64,000 bases of DNA from Asterella californica (lineage: Eukaryota; Streptophyta; Marchantiopsida; Marchantiales; Aytoniaceae): the NCBI GenBank assembly GCA_036924285.1, contig JAYKYS010000014.1, positions 10,292,001 through 10,356,000 on the forward strand, in the 5' to 3' direction. The translations under genes were made by a program, and so were the position numbers. The notes under the pieces were generated by a model. The model was given only the letters and a program-made list of their open reading frames with translations. It did not search any database and was not told the origin of the DNA. How positions within the stretch are numbered: the stretch's first letter is position 1; each line of letters begins with the position of its first letter. This document shows positions 23,077 to 35,655 of this stretch, piece after piece.

Positions 23077-25149
23077 CCTCGGTCGATTAGTGATAATTCC
23101 GTTGTTCGGATATACGAATGCTCCTTGCAAGGAAAGCACAAACTACTTTGGTACTGGTACCTGTGGCTGAAGTGGAACCAGAGTCTCGACGGGTAGGGAA
23201 TTTGGTAGTAGTACCTAAGATACTGGAGTGGAAGGCTTTGAGGGTAGAAAATAATGGTCACAGCGTGACTGCGTTATCTCACAGCCAAATGCAACACAGT
23301 TGACAGGCCGTGTCACAAGGCATCTATTCCAATCACCTAAGTCATCACCAGTAGATCGTGGAGCTCTATGCAGGGAAACACGTACCTGTCAGGAAGGTCA
23401 AGGTCATTATGGCATGGCAAGGTTAAGAACGCCTTACCTACAACTCTTCGGCCAAGGCATCCAACTCGTTCACAGTATCTAGGAAAGAGAGAAGATACTG
23501 CAGAGCAGGCCGGGTGGACTGACTCAGGGTATGTCGTATACGGTACTGAAGCAGCCGTTCATGGCCCAGAAGGGTGGACCATAAGCTGAACGGAAACGCC
23601 ATTTACCTGCGAAGGTGCGAGCAGCGCCGAGCATGGCAGGGCAAGGGAAGAAGGAAGGACAAGGGCACGTTTTCGTCATGAGATTGTGACCGAAAGAGTA
23701 TTACGAGTACCAGCTAGCTGTCTGTCTAAGACCGTCTGACATGTCCAAAGCTCTCCGCACGTCCACAAGCAGTGGAGGTGTTATTCTCAATTCAATCATC
23801 ACGTCTTGGTCTAGACTCTTGACCAAAGTTAGCCAGCCAAACCAGCTGACGAGTTTTGACATTTATTCCGCCCGCCCGCTGATCCAGCGCCTGCCATGCC
23901 AGAGCTCTCGAGGGCGTCGGGGCGCAGGCATGTTGGTTACAGCGACCCAACAGCTAGCCATGGCTTGTGCTCGTTCCTTGGGTGCTTCGCTGTTCGTTGC
24001 CATTCCATCTACCCGACCAGGGAGGAACTCGTTCTTTCACTGGCATGGCTGCCTAGCGAGGTTCTCCCTTACATCCCTCATTTTTTCCTGACTTGACTCT
24101 TGAGTCCTCAGAGTGTTCTCAAAGTCCTTGTCGGGTTCTCGTGGGTTCAGAGACGTGCAATGCTGAGCTGTAGGTTAGCATATCCAGTTTCAACCGGTTT
24201 GATAACCACAAGTGAGACGTGCCTATCGGACGGTCGACTACAGGAATCCTCTTGCTAACTCTACTATAGTCGAAACGAGTCGTACAAGTAAAGTGAGATC
24301 ACTGGGGTTGGGTACGTTCAGAACTTCTAGTTCAACTTTCGAAAATTGGAGGAGGACGGACAAGTCCAAAGCTCCTCGCTAGCTCTCCAGAACCAACCGC
24401 GTCGATAACTGCACGCGTTTTCCTTTTATGTGACAAGCTTTGTGGGAATCTCCGTCCCCCGGAAGTCTTCCTTCTTTTCCTCTCTCTCTTCCACCTCAGC
24501 ATCATCATGAGCTCCATCCTCCATGCCATGCCTTGCCTTGCCTGTGCATCATCTGAATTGCGCACGTTTTCTTCGGTACAATTTCGGCGTTCGTTGATGT
24601 CGCCAAAACGACACCGCATCACGGCAAGCTCTCCATGAGTAAATAGGCGGGGGACTGAGAGGCAGTTCCAGTCCTCCCTCTTTCCTCTTTCCTTCCTTGC
24701 TTCCCACGCGTTGACACGCCTTTGGAAATTTGGGTTCATCACGACGTTATATGGTGCCATACTGTATTCCAGTGCAGCACGAGAAACGTCTATTGGACAG
24801 TAAAGACTAGCCTGAGGAAGGAGAATCCGGGCAAAAGTGTGGGCAAAAGTCCAACTGGGTTTCTGCTAATTTTAGAGGAACACCCTCATGCAGAGTCTAC
24901 CGTCCGTAAGGCTCCCTTATCCTTTACGTTCCTTTGTTCTTCCGCCGCTGCTTTGCTCTCCTCGGACCTCAGCCAGCCAGCCGCCCTTTCGCATGCCGCC
25001 GCTTTTCGCCTGTCCAGCCTCCAGGTCCACACTTTCTGGGTCCGAATGGGCTTCGACGCTCCTGCCGCCTGCCTGTCGGTCCGTTATAAACCTGAAAACC
25101 TGGCGGAACTGAATTGACTCCAACGAAGCGTAAGATCTATCCATACCAG
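23073..25149. other. moderate-GC region without a supported gene
   Basis: Base composition is closer to that of the gene regions than of the AT-rich repeats. Several 100-140-codon frames exist on both strands (for example 23741-24091, 24332-24760, 24722-25117). They overlap each other in antisense, lack recognisable motifs and have no clear splice partners. A leader or non-coding transcript cannot be excluded. Confidence 0.4.
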
Positions 25150-25385
25150 GACCAAGCTTGTTAGGGGCGACGCTAGTAAAAGTTAGAAGTTAAAGGTGTT
25201 AACTTGTCCGCGTTATCCCTTCAAGGGGCATCGGACTGTACTTTGTGGGTAACCACAGCGTACCCGGACCAGATTGCACATACAATGACTTCTTGCACCT
25301 CCAATCGGGAGCCGGCGGGTTTGAACCCCAGATCTTTCGCTTAGAGGTCTGAGACCCAACCAACTCAGCTACCGATATTCGGTGA
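25150..25385 (-). mobile_element. tRNA-derived SINE
   Basis: On the minus strand the head (about 25385 down to 25300) reads GGTAGCTGAGTTGG, matching the tRNA A box. It is followed 40-odd bases later by a B box, GGGGTTCAAACCC. The stems do not form a proper tRNA: the T arm is mismatched and the anticodon loop is not sensible. The tRNA-unrelated body contains GTACGCTGTGGTTACCC, and the element ends near TAACTTTTACTAG. This is the structure of a plant tRNA-headed SINE with an internal Pol III promoter. Boundaries and target duplications are uncertain. Confidence 0.75.
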
Positions 25386-25489
25386 ACCTTAGGGTGTGAC
25401 CGCACTCCGTTTATTCAGGCCGGTTTATCAAGTTCGCGCGTGTGCGTTGAAGGTGATTTCACATCGCATGGTTTCTTAGGAAATACTCT

Positions 25490-25525
25490 GTTTTGCAGAG
25501 ACCTCCGGAGAAGTCTCTGCAAAAC
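25490..25525. repeat. 13-bp perfect hairpin
   Basis: GTTTTGCAGAGAC (25490-25502) and GTCTCTGCAAAAC (25513-25525) are exact complements around a 10-base loop. There is no run of T after it. No gene lies close enough to give it a role. Confidence 0.85.
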
Positions 25526-27629
25526 GGAAACATCAAATACTATGCGGAGAGAAACTGGAGAAACTCTACAGAACGATCGGGTTAACAAAACTAATCATTG
25601 TAAATAGTGTCCTCGACGATTCATCTCTCCGTTATTAAGTCATCATTATTTACAGAACTGGGATACACAGAAAATTTACGTTCTGAATCAAAATAAGCGA
25701 ACGTCAGTAATGATTCTTTTGTGATGAAAGTGAAAATAACATTCATGAGCACAGAATATGAAACTGAGATTTCTTGTGAAACGCTTCGGAAATCATTAAC
25801 CGATAAGAGGTTCATAGTGAACTGAGATATTCACATACATTGAAGAGTGGGTAGATAGTTGGATTCACTGTTGAAACGAAAGATTTTTCTAAGTTTTATT
25901 TTCTGCCCCTTTGACAGTAAAATGATTGATGATATTCTTTTTCTCCTCTCTCACTGATTTGATAGTGAAGACAGTGGAGTGGTTCTCGTCGACAGCAAAG
26001 CGGCAAGCCTTCTTGTATTCATTGTCAAACATACTCAAAATATCTTACGAAGTGAAAAATGTATGTATGATCGACTCGAAAAGATGTCTTGATTCTGTTG
26101 ATTTTTCTGCTCTGACATCAATGTAGGAATGAGATTTTCAGTCAGCTATATTTATCATTCACTAGCACCCATGTGATTTCATGCTCATGCAATCACATAT
26201 AATGATAAACATGTTAATATAGCTTGTCTCATGTTGTAATCCTCAAGCTCAGATATTGTCAGATCATGATGCGTGTTCATGCTGATTAAGAAAAATGTGA
26301 TGTGAAGAATTCATTCTGAGCGAAAAGCACTCATTGTGAACTGTTATGCAAGAGTTCGTGGAGGCGAGCTCACATTATCGCAAGTCTTAGTTCTATGACT
26401 TGATCTCCGTTACTTTGAAGTTCAAGGTGAGTGAAAAATTTGTACTTCAAACTTCCGTTCTGAATCATGTGCAGACTTCAAGCATTTTATTGTCAGTGTA
26501 ATCAAAATAATCAGAATCAGAATAATCATGATCAGAATAGATCAAACTTTTTACTATCAATATAATTAGAACTGAAGAAAATTAGTTTAGTTTAACTTTA
26601 TGCTTTTCTGTTTTCTAGAGTTTCTTTCTCTTGTTATGTTTCCTTCTGGGATCACTTGAAACTTCTGGGAAAACTCTCCTCCTCCTCAATAATGAAAAAC
26701 AGCCCAAATTGTCAGCAATGGGCTTGTTTGAGCATAAGAGATTAGAATGTTCAGACTAATCAGATATTTTCATTTACGAAAGAGGTCTAGGTTTAGTAAC
26801 ATTTGGATCATTGTCAAACAAGAATGTGTCACATACTGCACGGATCTGATCTAGATGGCCGGAGATGGAGAACGGGATGGACAGCTGAGCCCAAATTTTT
26901 GTAGTAGAGAATTCTTCTACGCTATCTACTTCGATTAAGTTCAAAAGAATTGCAAGTTGTTCTTTACACGAGGAGAATTCGTGCCAGTCGATTCAAGAAA
27001 CCAGATATACGTTTGTTTTACAACCGTTCTTGCTTTTCAATATTTGTTGATGAGCCAGACGGCCTCATTGGAACTCAACTCCTTGATCATCCAAAATAAA
27101 AATTCCCAGTCCACAATCACAACTCACCACAAGCTGCACTACATACATTTAAAGAAGCAGGGTACAAGTATTCTCCAGACAGCTATGACTTATCACCGTC
27201 CACATGGCATGTCAGCGTCCCGTGGTACATTAAATGACATAAAAATATGTGTATACGAGACAATGAGTTCAATTTGTTGCCAAATAGAAAAAAGACAAAA
27301 CACTTGATATAATTTATCTCGACTCAAGACTCACATAATGTCCAAAATGGACGAAATGGTGGTGCGGTACTGGTCTTAGTAGATTTCTCTACTGCAAAAA
27401 CAAACAGATGCATCGAGTGAAAATCAAGTAAAAACATATTTGTGATATTTTTCAACGGATATATTCGGAGGTGTCCACAGAAAACATCCGCAAAGGTCTG
27501 GTCTAAGTTATAACTCTCTCTCTCATCAAAATCTTTGGAAAATATTCTAACTTTGACACCTCTATTAGAAAAAGACGAAGAATTTCTCCAAGAAAAAAAA
27601 TACTTTTCATAACTCAATTCTTTTAAACC
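25526..27629. other. non-coding spacer
   Basis: AT-rich DNA with many short stretches like GTGATTTCA/TGAAATCAC-type words but no supported gene or defined repeat. The longest frame (26957-27307) shows no recognisable motif. Confidence 0.45.
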
Positions 27630-27990
27630 AATGTATGACTACAAGTGCTCATGATAACCCAAAGGATCTTATTTTGCGGGTTTGCATTCAGATAAGAAGT
27701 TTAACCGTTATGCAGAAGATGTTTCTGGTGATTATGTCTTTATCCCAAATTAGAAATAATGAAATAAAGAATCAAATGAAAGCTATTCACTAGCTTTACA
27801 AGTTATGATTCATCTCAAAGCGAACTGCTTAGAATTGACAGAAAAATGTTAAGATGAGTATTTTGAGATTTCTAGAGTAGAAGATAATCTTTTCTTTAGA
27901 GTCCACAATCAAAGAACACTGAGAGAAGAAAAGAATATTTTCTTTCATACTTCTATACTCATACCAGGAGTAAAAAACGGGTTCTTACGT
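27630..27990. repeat. dispersed repeat, copy B
   Basis: This matches 7990-8370 in the same orientation over ordered blocks (TATGACTACAAGT, TAACCGTTATGCAGAAGA, GTCTTTATCCCAAATTAG, AAAGCTATTCAC, AAGTTATGATTCATCTCA). A GCGGGTTTGCATTC segment here recurs around 34060-34080 and, inverted, at about 34420-34435. The family is unassigned. Confidence 0.6.
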
Positions 27991-27999
27991 CCAAGTTTA

Positions 28000-29810
28000 T
28001 CAGGAGATCTGGAAGTACTAAAGATAAACCTCTCAAACCTTCTTCTGAACTGAAATTTGAGTTGTTCTGCATCCAACTCATAAGAGTACAGAAACGTCGT
28101 GCTTTGGACTCTTAAATTTCATAGTTGTAGCATTGATTTCTCGAAGTAACTAAAATCGTTTCTTGAATTTTTGAGAGATACTTAATCCTCACAAGCGAGT
28201 AAAATGGACTAACGATACACATGCTCGAGCTTATCCACTGATGGACAAGCAACAAAAATGATTGGAGTAATTGACTGAAATAATAAATTCTTCTAATTGA
28301 TTCGTGAAGAGTTTCGAGTCGGAAATGTTTGTCCGAAGTGAGTTACGATTAAGCTCCACATCTTTCGATCCAGAAAACGATCCTAGTTGGAAATGCCTTT
28401 TTGCATGAGTTCAGAATAAAGGCTCGACCTCGGTTTGATTCAGTACCAAATTTTGGTTTCATTCTGAAGGGATTTGGTGGCAAAATAGTAAGAATTTAGC
28501 TTTTTTTACTTTATTTCCAAGTAATAAGATGAGATGTAATTTTAACTGGTTTTTAGGTTTTTGTAGACGTTTAGTGCTAAATAGTTTGGTTTCATTTTGG
28601 TTCATTTTCACTTCCAATGGTTCGCTTTTGGAACCAAATGTTGTATTAGAAGCGAGTATGGTCAATCCAGTCTTATCAAGGATATGTAAGTTTTCATGGG
28701 AAAATATTAATATAATAATTTCTTTGGCATTCATACTTAGTTGTTGATTTAATTTCAATGTGATTCAAGTCTCAATGGTTCTGTTTTAACAAGATGGTTT
28801 CTTTGCAGTTCAGTTTCAAGTTTTGCAAATGATTTGAAAAAGGTTGGAGAATTGTCATCATATTATTATCCATTTTCTGAAATTCTGTTTTCTAAATAAT
28901 ATTAAAATTTATAAGTAGTACAGTGAAATTATAAACTAAACAAATATAATCTAACTATTAAATGTTATATCTAACTTGAGTTATAATAAACTATACGTGA
29001 AATGCTTGTAAATCGATCTTAAAACTGATTAAACGTCATTAAGAGTTAAGTAATAAATTAAACTGCCCAGCTGTTGGACTGACTCATAAGCAGTGCACGG
29101 GTGGTGAGAAAATGACCTATAAATACCAAGTGATCAAAAGAGAAAAGAAACTACTCTTTTTCTGCAAGCCGCGAAAGAGACAAAGAATACTATATGTATA
29201 TACAACAATACAGAAAGGCTGGTTCAAAAGATATTGGAAACATTCGAAAAGAAAAGAGAAGACCACGTGGCCGCCGCGAAACACATGGAGACAAGAATGC
29301 TACGAAGGAAGGAAGCGGAAGCACAGGCGTCGACATATGGCGGGAGGGAGGGGGGAAGGAAGAAGCAGCAACAACTTGACTGGGCCTCACTTGACTACTT
29401 CCGACCTTGTGCTCATCGTGAAGCACATGCAGAGCAGACAGAAAAAGACCGACGCGATTGACCTGAAGACGTCCGGAAGGAGCAAAATGGAAGAGACGTA
29501 AAGAAGAAACGAAATCGCCTCAGTACCAGTAAAGCGTTTCCCTAGTTATATATTGCGTGAATATACTGATATCAGGATATTCACCTGATTTACACTTAGA
29601 AAGTCGGCGGGCTTTTCAAGTGTATTGTTTAATAGTGTTCCAGACTTATACCCCAGCAGCGCGTTAGTCTTTGCTCCACTTATGAATTATGTCACGATGT
29701 GCTGGTAACTCTGAGTTGGGTTAATACATATTAATTATTCAAAAATTAAATTTTAATAATCATTTAGTATAATAGTTTTATATAACTCTTATACGTTTTT
29801 CAGTAAGAAA
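28000..29810. other. spacer without supported gene
   Basis: AT-rich, with a short GC-richer island at about 29250-29500. That island carries overlapping basic open frames on the plus strand (up to 129 codons) and one antisense frame. They are Arg/Lys/Glu-rich without a domain. I regard them as compositional. Confidence 0.4.
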
Positions 29811-29813
29811 AAA

Positions 29814-30171
29814 CGAATTTTGATGCACGATGCATCAAATTCGTATATTCCGTGGGGAATATATTAGTACTTCAACTTCTTTGCATATTCACCCTCTTCC
29901 AGTTCGGAAGAGAGAGAATATACATGGCTTTTAACTTATCTCTTAACCCTTTCTCTTGGAAGGGTTAAGCTATAAATTAAAAACTGAGAAATTGAAAATC
30001 TAAGTACTCGTGTATTCTCCGCGTTTAGTATCGGACAGAGATTTAGTCCCAGGATTCCACTTATGAGTTTTTAGAGTACAATGACAACGTGTAATCAAAC
30101 CATGTAAAATTTAAATTTAACTGTTTAATTTATTCCAGTAAATTTAGACAGCTTTGACTCTCTAAATTTAC
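29814..30171. repeat. cluster of five hairpins
   Basis: Five separate inverted repeats lie within 360 bases. 29814-29843: CGAATTTTGATGCA against TGCATCAAATTCG. 29845-29862: ATATTCC/GGAATAT. 29886-29920: imperfect, with CTCTTCC/GGAAGAG at its core. 29943-29968: TTAACCCTT/AAGGGTTAA. 30138-30171: GTAAATTTAGA/TCTAAATTTAC. The arms are unrelated to each other. Flanking DNA is AT-rich. Confidence 0.75.
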
Positions 30172-31929
30172 TCACAGCTTCATGTGTTCTCAGAACTTGA
30201 AACAAATAGTAATAAATACTGTCGATGTTTTCTTTCACTATTCATTATGTGCAGGTACTGTCTATATTTTTCTTGATATCTATTAAATTCAGTTTTCAAC
30301 TAATCCATTATAAAAATGTTTTACTTTGTTTAGATGTTTATCTTTTTCTTTCCTGAACTGAAAGGGGAGTTTGGATGCATATTCGGTTATGTTTCTTCGA
30401 TAACTTTTTCCTGATGATCAAACAAGAATTTCTTGATATGTAACAATTTTGGTTAACAGACAAGTTCGTGCATCTACTGTTCTCTCGGTCCACTTTTCTG
30501 TTACCCTTCACTAGTTCAAAGTAGATGGTCATGTTACATTTAACTTTCAGTGTGTAAGAAAAATCTAGTATTTTATGCAAAAAATATTAACTTTTATACT
30601 AATATTTTCAAATATTAATATTAATTATTGGTAGTGTAAATATATCTACAACCAACCAAAAAGTGTATTCGATGATACCGAATGAACGAAAACACGAACG
30701 CAAACGCGCACGATGTGAAAGTTGTCGCGTTTCGGTAGTCAGATATATTACGGCCGTCAGTAAAAGATGAGACAACTAATGCCAAGGCAAAACCAGTCTC
30801 ATGTGTGCGATTCACGTCTGCACTGTCACACGAACGTGTTTTACCGTCCTGTAGTAACTTCCGTTAACAGAGTTAAACAAAACTCGTTCCATCCGTCGGT
30901 AGACATAAGGGGTTGGTATTTGGAGGTCCGGTGCCAGCAGATGTTTAGATTAACTGATATACATCCAAAGCGTACGTCTTCCATAGGCCAGGAAGAAGAG
31001 ATAATTGAAAAATTGTTGCAAATGGTTGGTTAACTTTAAATATCACAACTAGTTTTGGAAAAATTCTCTTTTTGAGAAAAAGATGTATGTCTGTGATTCA
31101 CCACAGAGAAGAGAAGCGAAGAGATCATTCATCATAAATCATTTAGGAAAAAGTGATTCATCATAGAGGAGATGAACTGACTCACTAAATTTATATCTTA
31201 AATTTAAGCAGTTAAATCTAAAATTTAGAATAAAACTTCTATAATAAATAGTGTTATTTTAATCTCATTATCTTTCTTAATTTGGCCGTAAAATCTCATT
31301 ACATTTCTTGCACTTGGCCGCTGTAAGTCATGCATACAAAATGTCCCTCATCCTCTTATCAAGACAGTTCTCATGGACACAAGTAATATTACTGAATTTT
31401 AATATATATATTAATTTATAATCTAATCTTTCTAAAAAAATATTTATAATTTAACAAATATACATATACCTCTTCCATCTGACCATGGAGAATGTGATAA
31501 TGCATGCTTCTCAGAATGATTACGTATAAGTATTGAAGTTCTCAATATATTATATGGAAGTAAAAGAATTCTACTCCTCGCAAGATACTCAAAAAATGCA
31601 ATAAACAGGTTCAAGCGATAGCTTTCTTAGGGGGTTCCAAACGTAAAGGTCTGTCAAACACAGACGGACTTTGCGACAAAGTCTATTGCTGTCACCCACG
31701 GATGTCCGATGAACCGAGGATAGATATGATTGGACGGGTCCATGAAGTACTTCGACAAAACTCTCATTTTTGTCTTGCAAAATTCAAATCAAAGAGACCC
31801 GGCACGGCAATGGACTAAATGACACAGTCCATGACTTAACGACGTACATTCAAGCGATCATTTTTGGAAAATATCCGATGAAGTAGACCGTGGAGTCCGT
31901 CTAGAGTTATTACAAACGAGCCTGCATAC
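30172..31929. other. spacer; part shared with 34.9-35.1 kb
   Basis: No supported gene. A segment near 30690-30725 (AAACACGAACGCAAACGC followed by CAC and TGAAA) recurs around 34970-35005. This marks another dispersed repeat fragment. Confidence 0.45.
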
Positions 31930-32121
31930 ATTTACTTGACTAGCCCCGTGCGTCATCTTTTGAACTTGACCAGCCCCCTGCGCCATACCTTAGACTTGAT
32001 CAGACCCCTTATCCAGACCCCTTATCGACAACAGTCCATCGTCAACCGTCATGTCTGATTGTGCCTTCCACGTTGACGTTCACAGGCTTAGTTGACAAGC
32101 ATCGGACGATACTGCAGGAAC
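31930..32121. repeat. direct repeat, left copy
   Basis: About 185-190 bases from ATTTACTTGACTAGCCCC to GATACTGCAGGAACG, repeated in the same orientation at 33358-33538 with a high proportion of identical bases. The left copy has an extra short internal duplication around CAGACCCCTTATC. The pair brackets the coding unit at 32555-33132. The ends are not TG...CA, so it is not a standard LTR. Confidence 0.85.
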
Positions 32122-32360
32122 GGGAGGTGCAGGAACAGTCGAGGAGTGGGAATCATAAGAACGATCAAGGAGCGGGAGAGAGAGTCGAGGAGCGAGACCG
32201 CGGAGGAGTTTAGTCGAAGAGTGAGACATACAGAAGCGAAGTCGATGAAGAAACTCGTTGCGTCTGCTTAAGTATAGTGTGTAGTGAGGTGTGTGTCTTA
32301 AGCCGAGTTTAGTGTAGTCCTCCACAATGCGTACATTATTACAGTATGAGAAGAAATACA
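32122..32360. repeat. degenerate GTCGAGGAGCG repeat
   Basis: Words close to AGTCGAGGAGTG, GATCAAGGAGCGGGAG, AGTCGAGGAGCGAGACC and AGTCGAAGAGTGAGAC follow one another with roughly 20-40 base spacing. The tract lies just right of the direct repeat. A related AACAGTCGAGACC word follows the other direct-repeat copy near 33570. Confidence 0.5.
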
Positions 32361-32554
32361 AGCAGGAGCAGTTGGAAGCTGTCTGGGTGGAATGATATGT
32401 GATGTATATGAGAGACTATACGTACCGTGATTTTTATTGTTCTAGACAGTCTACTCCTCTGTGCACAAATTCAGAAAAGACAAGACAGATTCTCAGCACC
32501 AGCTTCTATAGTCATGTTGCTGCTAAGATAACGATGTAATCCACTACTCAAATA

Positions 32555-33132
32555 TCAAGCACGTTCACCACAAGCACCATTCATGTTCACTCGACGATTT
32601 GTTGCAATGCCGACTCTAGGAGGTTCACCTTCCTCTCTATCGGATGCACTTGACGGATCAACCTCCCTTCGTCTTTTTTTGACTTTACGTGAACTCTCTC
32701 TCTCGACACTCATTTTGATTCTCTGATGACTTTCGAATTCGTATGGCTGCTTCGTATCTGTACTTTGCAGTCGGCATTCAATTTGATTTTCTGGCATGCT
32801 CGATCCAAGACAACGCACAGAGAAGACAACGAGTTTTTCTGTGATCCGCAGGTTTGGTCCAAACTTGAGTAGTCAAACTCCTCGAAGGAGGCAAAACATT
32901 CGTCCAACTTAATTCGCACCGCGGCTTTCCTAACATCTTCGCATGAACAACCTCTCATATCGATGAAAAGTCGATGCTCTTGCTTCCTGAATGTATGTCT
33001 CCATGCATCAAAAATGTTTTCACTCTCCGTAGCAGTGTCAATACGCGCTTCACGTAATGAAAAAGAAATGTCCTCAGTAGGAAAGTAAATGTCATCAATA
33101 TGCCATGCTTCTGCTGCCTCAACGGTATCCAT
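32555..33132 (-). pseudogene. unrecognised acidic/basic protein, frame-broken
   Basis: An ATG frame starting at 33132 encodes ~105 residues of sensible composition (MDTVEAAEAWHIDDIYF, later DIRG-like MRGCSCEDVRKAAVRIKL and FASFEEFDYSSLD). Near 32830 coding character passes to another minus frame that continues LGSSMPENQIECRLQS and ends with a basic KVKKRRREVDPSS segment before a stop at 32555. One frameshift, or an intron I cannot see, separates them. The basic run resembles a nuclear localisation signal. I do not know the family. The direct repeats at 31930 and 33358 flank it. It may be cargo of a mobile unit or a decayed duplicate gene. Confidence 0.45.
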
Positions 33133-33357
33133 GTCTAATCTCCGAAATGAAGACTCCAGTCGTTCGCTCCTTCAAGTCACTCAAGCAGCTCGTTCAATAC
33201 TCTCGCTCTTGCAAGTTCACTAGTACAATTCGAAATTCTGACTGCTGTGTTCCGTGAAGTGTGGGAGTTCGTCTCTTTGGTTAGATACTCTTTGTGTGCA
33301 CGGGATAATGTGAGGTTTTAAGCATAGGTCTATGGCAAATCACATGCTAGTTGAGAA

Positions 33358-33538
33358 ATTTACTTGACTAGCCCCATGCGCCATCTTTTGAACTTGACCA
33401 GCCCCCTGCACCATACCTTAGACTTGGCCAGACCCCTAACCGGCAACAGTCCATCGCGATCGTCATGTCCGATTGTGTCTTCCACGTTGACGTTCACAGG
33501 CTTAGTTGGTAAGCATTGGACGATACTGCAGGAACGTC
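33358..33538. repeat. direct repeat, right copy
   Basis: This copy of 31930-32121 lies upstream of the minus-strand coding unit at 32555-33132 and could overlap its promoter. Shared blocks include CATCTTTTGAACTTGACCAG, CCTTAGACTTG and TTCCACGTTGACGTTCACAG. Confidence 0.85.
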
Positions 33539-33599
33539 AAAACAGAGAACGCTACGAACGTGGAAGAACAGTCGAGACCGCGAGAACACGGCGGTCAGA

Positions 33600-35655
33600 A
33601 TTTTGAATCGTACGGTGCACTTGCAGGCTCGAGAGCACTGAACGAGAAACTTTACTTTTTGCGACTGAGCGACTTAAAGGAGCGAGCGATTGGAGTCTCC
33701 AGGGAGAATCGAGAAGCGCGACGAACTTCCACACAATCCCATACACATTTTGTACCACGACATGAATCAAATTCCCTCCAATTTGCATTCCATTCGTTAT
33801 AGAAGGTATCAAGTACGCAATCTAAAATGATTATAGATGCGAAAGACCAACATAAAACGAAAATTCAAAGTATTTTGTGAGAATTTGTTTTATACTCGCT
33901 CTTCTGCTTGGTGACTATTGTAGTTTTCCTTGAAAACTTTCCTATCACTAGTTTTTTTTCAGAAAATTACAAAAAACACGAACTCAGAGGTGTGCCATGT
34001 GAATACAGCTTAAGTGAGGTGATTAAACCCGCCATGCCCCTACAAATATGTCAGGATTTCATTCTGCGGGTGGTTCGTCTGCGAACAAAGGAATTTAACC
34101 GTTATATCGGAAGAGTTTTTGCTGAAAGAATTTTCTTATAAGAATATAATATATTGAACCTCCAATGCAGGTATAAAAAATTTAAAAAGAAATATTGTTT
34201 TTTCTTCTCCGTGTACTTTAGGCTAGAAAGACAACCTGTTTTGTTCTAAGAAACCACAAAACATCTTCTTAATATTTCTAAATCGATATTCACCATTTTC
34301 TTTGAAGTGAATTAGATAAAGTTCTTACATAGCTTTGACTTAAGTCCTTACTTGACATATTCTTTTGTAGCAAGACTATTTTATTCGATTTTAATTATCA
34401 GATTCTTTTTTCGCTAACCGCAAACCCGCAGAATGATTTCCTTCCCATTACCAAGATTATTTCTAGGGGCTCCGGGGTTTAAATGAAGACTTGAGTCAAA
34501 GCTCTCCAGGAGCTTTAGACTATGTGAATCACATCATAACTCATGATTGAAAAATGTTTGAGAAAGAATTAAACAAAATTTTGTGATTTCTTAAAACAAA
34601 TAACATCTTTTGTCTAACCTGAATACATAGGGAGAATATTCTTTTCTTTACTTTTATACCCGCATTGGGGTCTAAACTGCATTGGCATTTGTTCGTTTGG
34701 GACATGCATCCAAATCATATATATATATGATTAATTTTTCACTTGAGACTCACGTTTGATAGGTATTTACAATAATGTAACAATTCAAATCGTTCTATAA
34801 GTTAGCAGCTGTTCCAGTGCGTGAATTCTTTCAAAGCACGTGGAAATACTTTAGTTTTCATTGCACGTGAGATATTCTAAGAGTTTTGATAATATTTGAA
34901 CTACCGTAGAAAACAATGCCAGTCGTATAAGTATCCACGACTAACCAGGAAGATTTCCCGAAAACTATAGACGGAAACACGAACGCAAACGCTCACTATC
35001 TGAAAACAGCCTGATGCTCCATGACTCATCCCCATATTATAATATACGTCGGATAGGCAAGAAACCGTAAAGCCAGCCGAGAACGCAAACAGAAAAGTCA
35101 ATTACTCAAGCTGTTACGATTTTGTTTTCTTGTGCGTTTAAGCGCAAATGTTAAACGTGAGTAGACGAGAACTTTTGCTTCCGCAATTGAAGGATATTAT
35201 ATCCAGAAACGAAGTCAGCTCGACTTTCCTTGCAAGATACGTTAGCAGGGAACGTTGATTTTATGTAATAACGTCTTTATTAATATATATATATATATAT
35301 ACACCAGATGTGCTCATACTCCATCCATATATGGTTTCAACTGGAAGATGCTCTAAGTTTCAGAAAGAGAAAAAGGAAACAAATCTCATACTAGTAGATC
35401 TCTCAACGTATATACACGTCTTGTGTCCCATATCACATGTCATACAAGTGAGTGAGTTGTTTACTGAGATGTGTCAAAGATAGAATATCTCTTCAAGATT
35501 TTTTAAATAAGTAAAGCCATGGTCAAAATCATAGAGGCTATCTTTTGAGGAAACCGTGAGTGAAGTCAGTGATGTTTTTCATTCATTCCAACCATATTTC
35601 TTTGTATTTTGTTTTTACTAAAGAATCACGGCTGGGAGAAATGAGAAAAAACAAG
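33600..35655. other. spacer with decayed repeats
   Basis: No supported gene. Contains a third copy of the dispersed repeat (about 34040-34110) and inverted relatives. CATTCTGCGGGT at about 34063 pairs with ACCCGCAGAATG at about 34424. A CCAATGCAGGTATAAAA word at 34160 pairs with TTTATACCCGCATTGG near 34660. Also a short (TA)n run near 35283. Confidence 0.45.

Noticed and set aside
23011..23196. Open frames over the GA microsatellite
   Set aside because: Repeated Glu-Arg or Ser-Leu residues come from the dinucleotide run.
23741..25117. A gene between PPD and the SINE
   Set aside because: Frames overlap in antisense, lack motifs and have no consistent splice partners; only the base composition is gene-like.
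25300..25385. Functional tRNA gene on the minus strand
   Set aside because: A and B boxes are present, but the acceptor and T stems mismatch and no sensible anticodon loop forms. A longer body follows, so a SINE fits better.
29112..29501. 129-codon basic open frame
   Set aside because: Purine-rich DNA opens three frames at once with Arg/Lys/Glu-rich products and no domain.
31930..33538. Standard LTR retrotransposon
   Set aside because: The direct repeats lack TG...CA ends, there is no primer binding site, and the enclosed frame has no gag or pol motif.
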